Assembly (NCBI GenBank): GCA_016866815.1
Contig: VGKZ01000022.1
Location: 1 to 13,197, forward strand
DNA from: Candidatus Peregrinibacteria bacterium
GTDB lineage: Bacteria > Patescibacteriota > Gracilibacteria > Peribacterales > Peribacteraceae
Direction: 5' to 3'
Length of the DNA stretch: 13,197 nucleotides
Shown: one piece after another, positions 10,571-13,197 of the stretch
How the letters are laid out: each line of letters begins with the position of its first letter
Numbering within the stretch: the stretch's first letter is position 1
The notes under the pieces: model-generated
The model's database searches: none
What the model was told of the DNA's origin: nothing
What the model saw: only the letters and a program-made list of their open reading frames with translations
Program-made: the position numbers and the translations under genes

Positions 10571-11920
10571 CTACACTATAAGAATCTGTGCAATGCTGAA
10601 GTAAATGACGATACCTGTCACGTCTACGAATGTTGCGACAAACGGACTGGAGGCGTAACCGGGATCAAAGCCAAAGCGACGGAACACAAGCGGAAGCATG
10701 GCACCGACGAGTGTTCCCCAGAGGCAGATGGCCGCAACGGACTCGCCGATGACGAGAGCGAGCGTCCAACGGTCCGCACCGCCGAGAATGGAACTCGGTG
10801 TGAACGAAGCACGCAGGAACCCGACAGCGCCGAGAGCAGTACCGAGAGCGAGACCCATGAGGAGCTCCCGACGTAAGAGCTTCCACCAGTCCTTCGGCGT
10901 GACCTCGCCTAATGCAAGAGCACGAGTGACCAGCGTTGCCGCCTGTGAACCGCTGTTGCCTCCCGTAGAAATACAGAGCGGAACAAAGAGTGCAAGAACC
11001 GTGACAGCAGCGATGGAATGATCAAAACTCGCAAGCGCAGTGAACGTGAAGAGTTCCGCGATAAAGAGAACCGAAAGCCACACGAAACGCTTCTTCCACA
11101 CCATCATAAACGTCGTACCGAGGTACGGCGTCTCCATCGGAAGAACAGCGGCCATGCGGTAGGCATCTTCGCTCGCCTCCTCTTTGGCAACGCGAAGAAG
11201 ATCATTCAAGTGAACGACACCGAGAATCTTATCGCGCTCGTCCGTCACGCAGATGATGTCACAGTTCTCCTTTGCCATGAGCTCCAGCACCTGCTCCCGG
11301 TCCGTGGAGTGCACAATGGAAAGTACGGGCTTTGCAATGGTGCCGACAGCCACTCCTCCTGCAGTGGAGACGAGAAGCCTGGGTGGGATCCAATGCACAC
11401 CGCCTTTGTCGTGAATGAGAACGACAGGTACCTGCTTGTGAATCTTCGCAAAGTCACGAACAGCGGTGACGGTGGCAGAAACCAGAGCTTGCGGATCAGC
11501 TTCGAGAAAAGCGAGATCCATGAGACCGCCTGCAGTATCGGGTTTGAACGAAAGAAGCTTTTCGATACGACGCTTGCGGTCTCCCTTCAGAAGAGCCAAT
11601 ACGTGGGTACGGTGATGCGGTTTGAGTCTCTGGAGTATATCGGTCGCATCATCCTCATCCATAAAATGCAGGAAACGCGCAATGGTAAAATCGGAGAGAC
11701 GCGGAAGAACGGCTTCAACGGAATCTTCCTCGAGAAGAAGAATCACTTCGGATTGGAGCTCCGGAGGCAGGAACAAAAAAAGTTTCCGCTTGCCGCGGGG
11801 CAATTCATCGATGACATCGGCGATGGTGCGGGTGTCTTCATGTTCGAGAATATCGCGCAATTCGCGATCGTCCTTTTCGTGAAGAAGGCCATCGATGCGT
11901 CGAAGAAGTGCGGAATCCAT
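10571..11920 (-). CDS. mgtE: Magnesium transporter MgtE
   Basis: This 449-residue Mg2+ channel/transporter works as a homodimer in the membrane, gated by cytoplasmic Mg2+. The N-terminal helical superhelix domain spans about residues 1-128 (LRDILEHEDTRTIADVIDELP), the CBS pair about 135-245, and five transmembrane helices about 278-449. The conserved pore region PLCISTGGNSGSQAATLVTR (314-333) and the last-helix motif DPGYASSPFVATFVDVTG (419-436), with the pore Asp433, are intact. Length equals that of well-studied family members. The ATG at 11920 has TTCATT six bases upstream, a poor -10 match; the gene may instead be read from the SLH gene 94 bases upstream on the same strand. No Mg2+ riboswitch (M-box) fits into that 94-base gap. 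Confidence 0.96.
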   Translation of the reverse strand: MDSALLRRIDGLLHEKDDRELRDILEHEDTRTIADVIDELPRGKRKLFLFLPPELQSEVILLLEEDSVEAVLPRLSDFTIARFLHFMDEDDATDILQRLKPHHRTHVLALLKGDRKRRIEKLLSFKPDTAGGLMDLAFLEADPQALVSATVTAVRDFAKIHKQVPVVLIHDKGGVHWIPPRLLVSTAGGVAVGTIAKPVLSIVHSTDREQVLELMAKENCDIICVTDERDKILGVVHLNDLLRVAKEEASEDAYRMAAVLPMETPYLGTTFMMVWKKRFVWLSVLFIAELFTFTALASFDHSIAAVTVLALFVPLCISTGGNSGSQAATLVTRALALGEVTPKDWWKLLRRELLMGLALGTALGAVGFLRASFTPSSILGGADRWTLALVIGESVAAICLWGTLVGAMLPLVFRRFGFDPGYASSPFVATFVDVTGIVIYFSIAQILIV

Positions 11921-12014
11921 ACAGACAATGAACGCGTATATGCTATAGGGCCTTTTGGATAATGGGAAGGACTACTCTGCAGCATTCCTGTCTTTTTCAC
12001 CGGACAATCAATGG

Positions 12015-13197
12015 TCAATTACTCCTCACGAGAATGTTCAGCAACGCGATAATCTTGCTGACTTCGGCGCGATTGATGGTTTCATCCGGTCGGAAGTTTC
12101 CCGTATTGTCATCACCCGTCACAAGCCCGTAAAATGCTGCAGTGGCTATGGCGGCAGCATTCGGATGATCTGCGGGAACATCGGAGAATGGCGGAACGGC
12201 ATCCGGCGCACGGAGAATGCCGGAGAGTTCGAGAATCATCTGGACTACTTCACCGCGCGTCGCCGAGGAATGAACATCGGCGGAAGGTGTAAACATTGAA
12301 AGATTTTTCTTCTCTGCCAGAGCGACATACGGGGATGCCCATGTACCAGCGGCACTGTCATTCCGCGGAGGTGGCAATGCACCAAGATCCGAGCCGACCG
12401 CTATGAGCACCATTTTCAGGGACTCCGCGCGAGTCACCGCGCTCGTCACTCCAAAGACACCCGTCGGCTTTCCCTCCTCATCGACGTAGCCATGTGCGAT
12501 GTTCTCCTCGATCAGGGTAGAAACGAATGGTGCAAACCATGAATTGACTGGAACATCCTGATACAAAACAGTATCGGAAAGCACGTCTGCAACAAGGAAT
12601 CCTTCGCGTTCCCCGACCGTGGGTGCACCATGCATAGCGAAGTCGCGCTCCTCTTCCTTTCTATTTGCTCGGGAAAGACGACGCTCCGTATCTCCCATTT
12701 GTATCTCGCCTCCCTTCGCAGTTTTCATGTCGTTGTGCTGACTGAAGCGATCGATGTTATCCTGCAAACGGTCATTCAGTATGCTGATCACTTCGCGCAC
12801 TTTGCGGTTGAGTTCCTGCGGAACCACACTCCGAAGAGTGACATCGAGAATACTTCCTACAGGTCTGGCTGCGGCTTTGGTGATCTCGGTCGCAATCCCG
12901 ACATCGGCAAGCGTCGGAATGAACGAATACCCGCCTCCGCTCTCTCCCCCGGAACCTCCGGCGGACTGCTGAATTCTGGACAGCGTCGCCGCGTGACCTG
13001 CATGACCTCCACCTGAAGCGGCCGCCGCGACAGTTGTGAAATTCCATCCGCCTGTGGTCAGCAGGGCACCCGTATGATTTCTGGAGACGTCCTTGAATGT
13101 GTTCACCGTCCAGTTGATGTAGTAACTTGTACTGTTACTCAATGTCACTGAAGGATTCAGTGTCAGTTGTGTCGTGCCATTACCGGAGAGAAGCGCA
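12015..13197 (-). CDS. S-layer-homology domain surface protein with Ig-like domain (N-terminus outside window)
   Basis: The frame is open through the right window edge, so the GTG at 13148 is internal and the protein is 5' truncated; 393 residues are visible. The first 55 resemble the end of a bacterial Ig-like (Big_5/SbsA-type) domain, with LTLNPSVTLSNSTSYYINW and a closing GGWNFTT. A Gly/Ala/Ser/His linker and a charged helical region follow. Three SLH repeats form the C-terminus: VLYQDVPVNSWFAPFV...VTRAESLKMVL, ASPYVALAEKKNL...ATRGEVVQMIL, and FSDVPADHPNAAAI...INRAEVSKIIALL. SLH domains bind secondary cell-wall polymers and anchor proteins to the surface, so this is probably a secreted S-layer-associated protein. 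mgtE follows on the same strand. Confidence 0.88.
   Translation of the reverse strand, partial: ALLSGNGTTQLTLNPSVTLSNSTSYYINWTVNTFKDVSRNHTGALLTTGGWNFTTVAAAASGGGHAGHAATLSRIQQSAGGSGGESGGGYSFIPTLADVGIATEITKAAARPVGSILDVTLRSVVPQELNRKVREVISILNDRLQDNIDRFSQHNDMKTAKGGEIQMGDTERRLSRANRKEEERDFAMHGAPTVGEREGFLVADVLSDTVLYQDVPVNSWFAPFVSTLIEENIAHGYVDEEGKPTGVFGVTSAVTRAESLKMVLIAVGSDLGALPPPRNDSAAGTWASPYVALAEKKNLSMFTPSADVHSSATRGEVVQMILELSGILRAPDAVPPFSDVPADHPNAAAIATAAFYGLVTGDDNTGNFRPDETINRAEVSKIIALLNILVRSN

Noticed and set aside
11018..11962. Plus-strand open frame of 314 codons opposite mgtE
   Set aside because: Antisense shadow of mgtE, with no recognisable domain and no promoter at the spacing seen elsewhere.
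1..13197. UGA recoded as glycine (code 25) given the CPR-like character
   Set aside because: Several well-recognised genes end in TGA at the expected length (purE, rlmE, pyrE neighbours, purM) and none contains an internal TGA.
1..13197. tRNA genes, CRISPR arrays or a replication origin
   Set aside because: I found no cloverleaf-like element, no spaced direct repeats of 24-37 bases and no DnaA-box cluster; the tandem words here are 7-9 bases without unique spacers.

Overview
The window looks like a piece of a reduced bacterial genome of the Candidate Phyla Radiation. Peregrinibacteria/Peribacteria would be my first guess, but that is inference. The reasons are short compact genes, no Shine-Dalgarno sequence in front of any recognised start, solitary pheS and ftsE without their usual partners, and an S-layer-homology (SLH) protein. 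Base composition is above 50 % GC and TGA is an ordinary stop codon, so this is not the recoded Gracilibacteria/SR1 code.

Layout, left to right. Bases 1-110 are the last codons of a DDE transposase/integrase-like gene, followed by a palindromic repeat (248-345). A rightward block then holds purE (class II type), a small unknown gene overlapping its stop codon, a family-4-like uracil-DNA glycosylase, a small membrane protein and pheS. pyrE faces this block from the minus strand, with a strong promoter and a possible 26-residue micro-ORF just after its stop. rsmG, rlmE and ftsE run rightward. A four-helix membrane protein is on the minus strand, back to back with purM, which is followed by a membrane-anchored transglutaminase-like protein. 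A 178-base gap at 9297-9474 carries a promoter, a rod-like fold and a terminator (candidate small RNA or leader), then a 144-residue unknown gene. The right end is on the minus strand: a small membrane protein, mgtE and the C-terminal part of an SLH surface protein that runs off the edge. Between the last two small genes is a decayed signal-peptide-like ORF.

How the genes fit together: purE and purM belong to de novo IMP synthesis, and pyrE to UMP synthesis. rsmG and rlmE modify 16S and 23S rRNA, pheS serves translation, ftsE division or envelope work, mgtE magnesium uptake, and the SLH protein the cell surface. It is a mixed housekeeping region, not a single pathway operon.

Two window-wide patterns stand out. 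First, eight genes have a TAnnnT hexamer ending exactly six bases before the ATG, the geometry of leaderless transcription starting on the A of the start codon; this also decides several start sites. Second, several gaps are filled by arrays of 7- or 9-base words arranged as two inverted arms (4+4, 5+5, 6+6 units), with different words at different loci. Other points: the glycosylase has lost two of four Fe-S cysteines and carries a small in-frame repeat insertion, and rlmE has no standard start codon upstream of its catalytic lysine.
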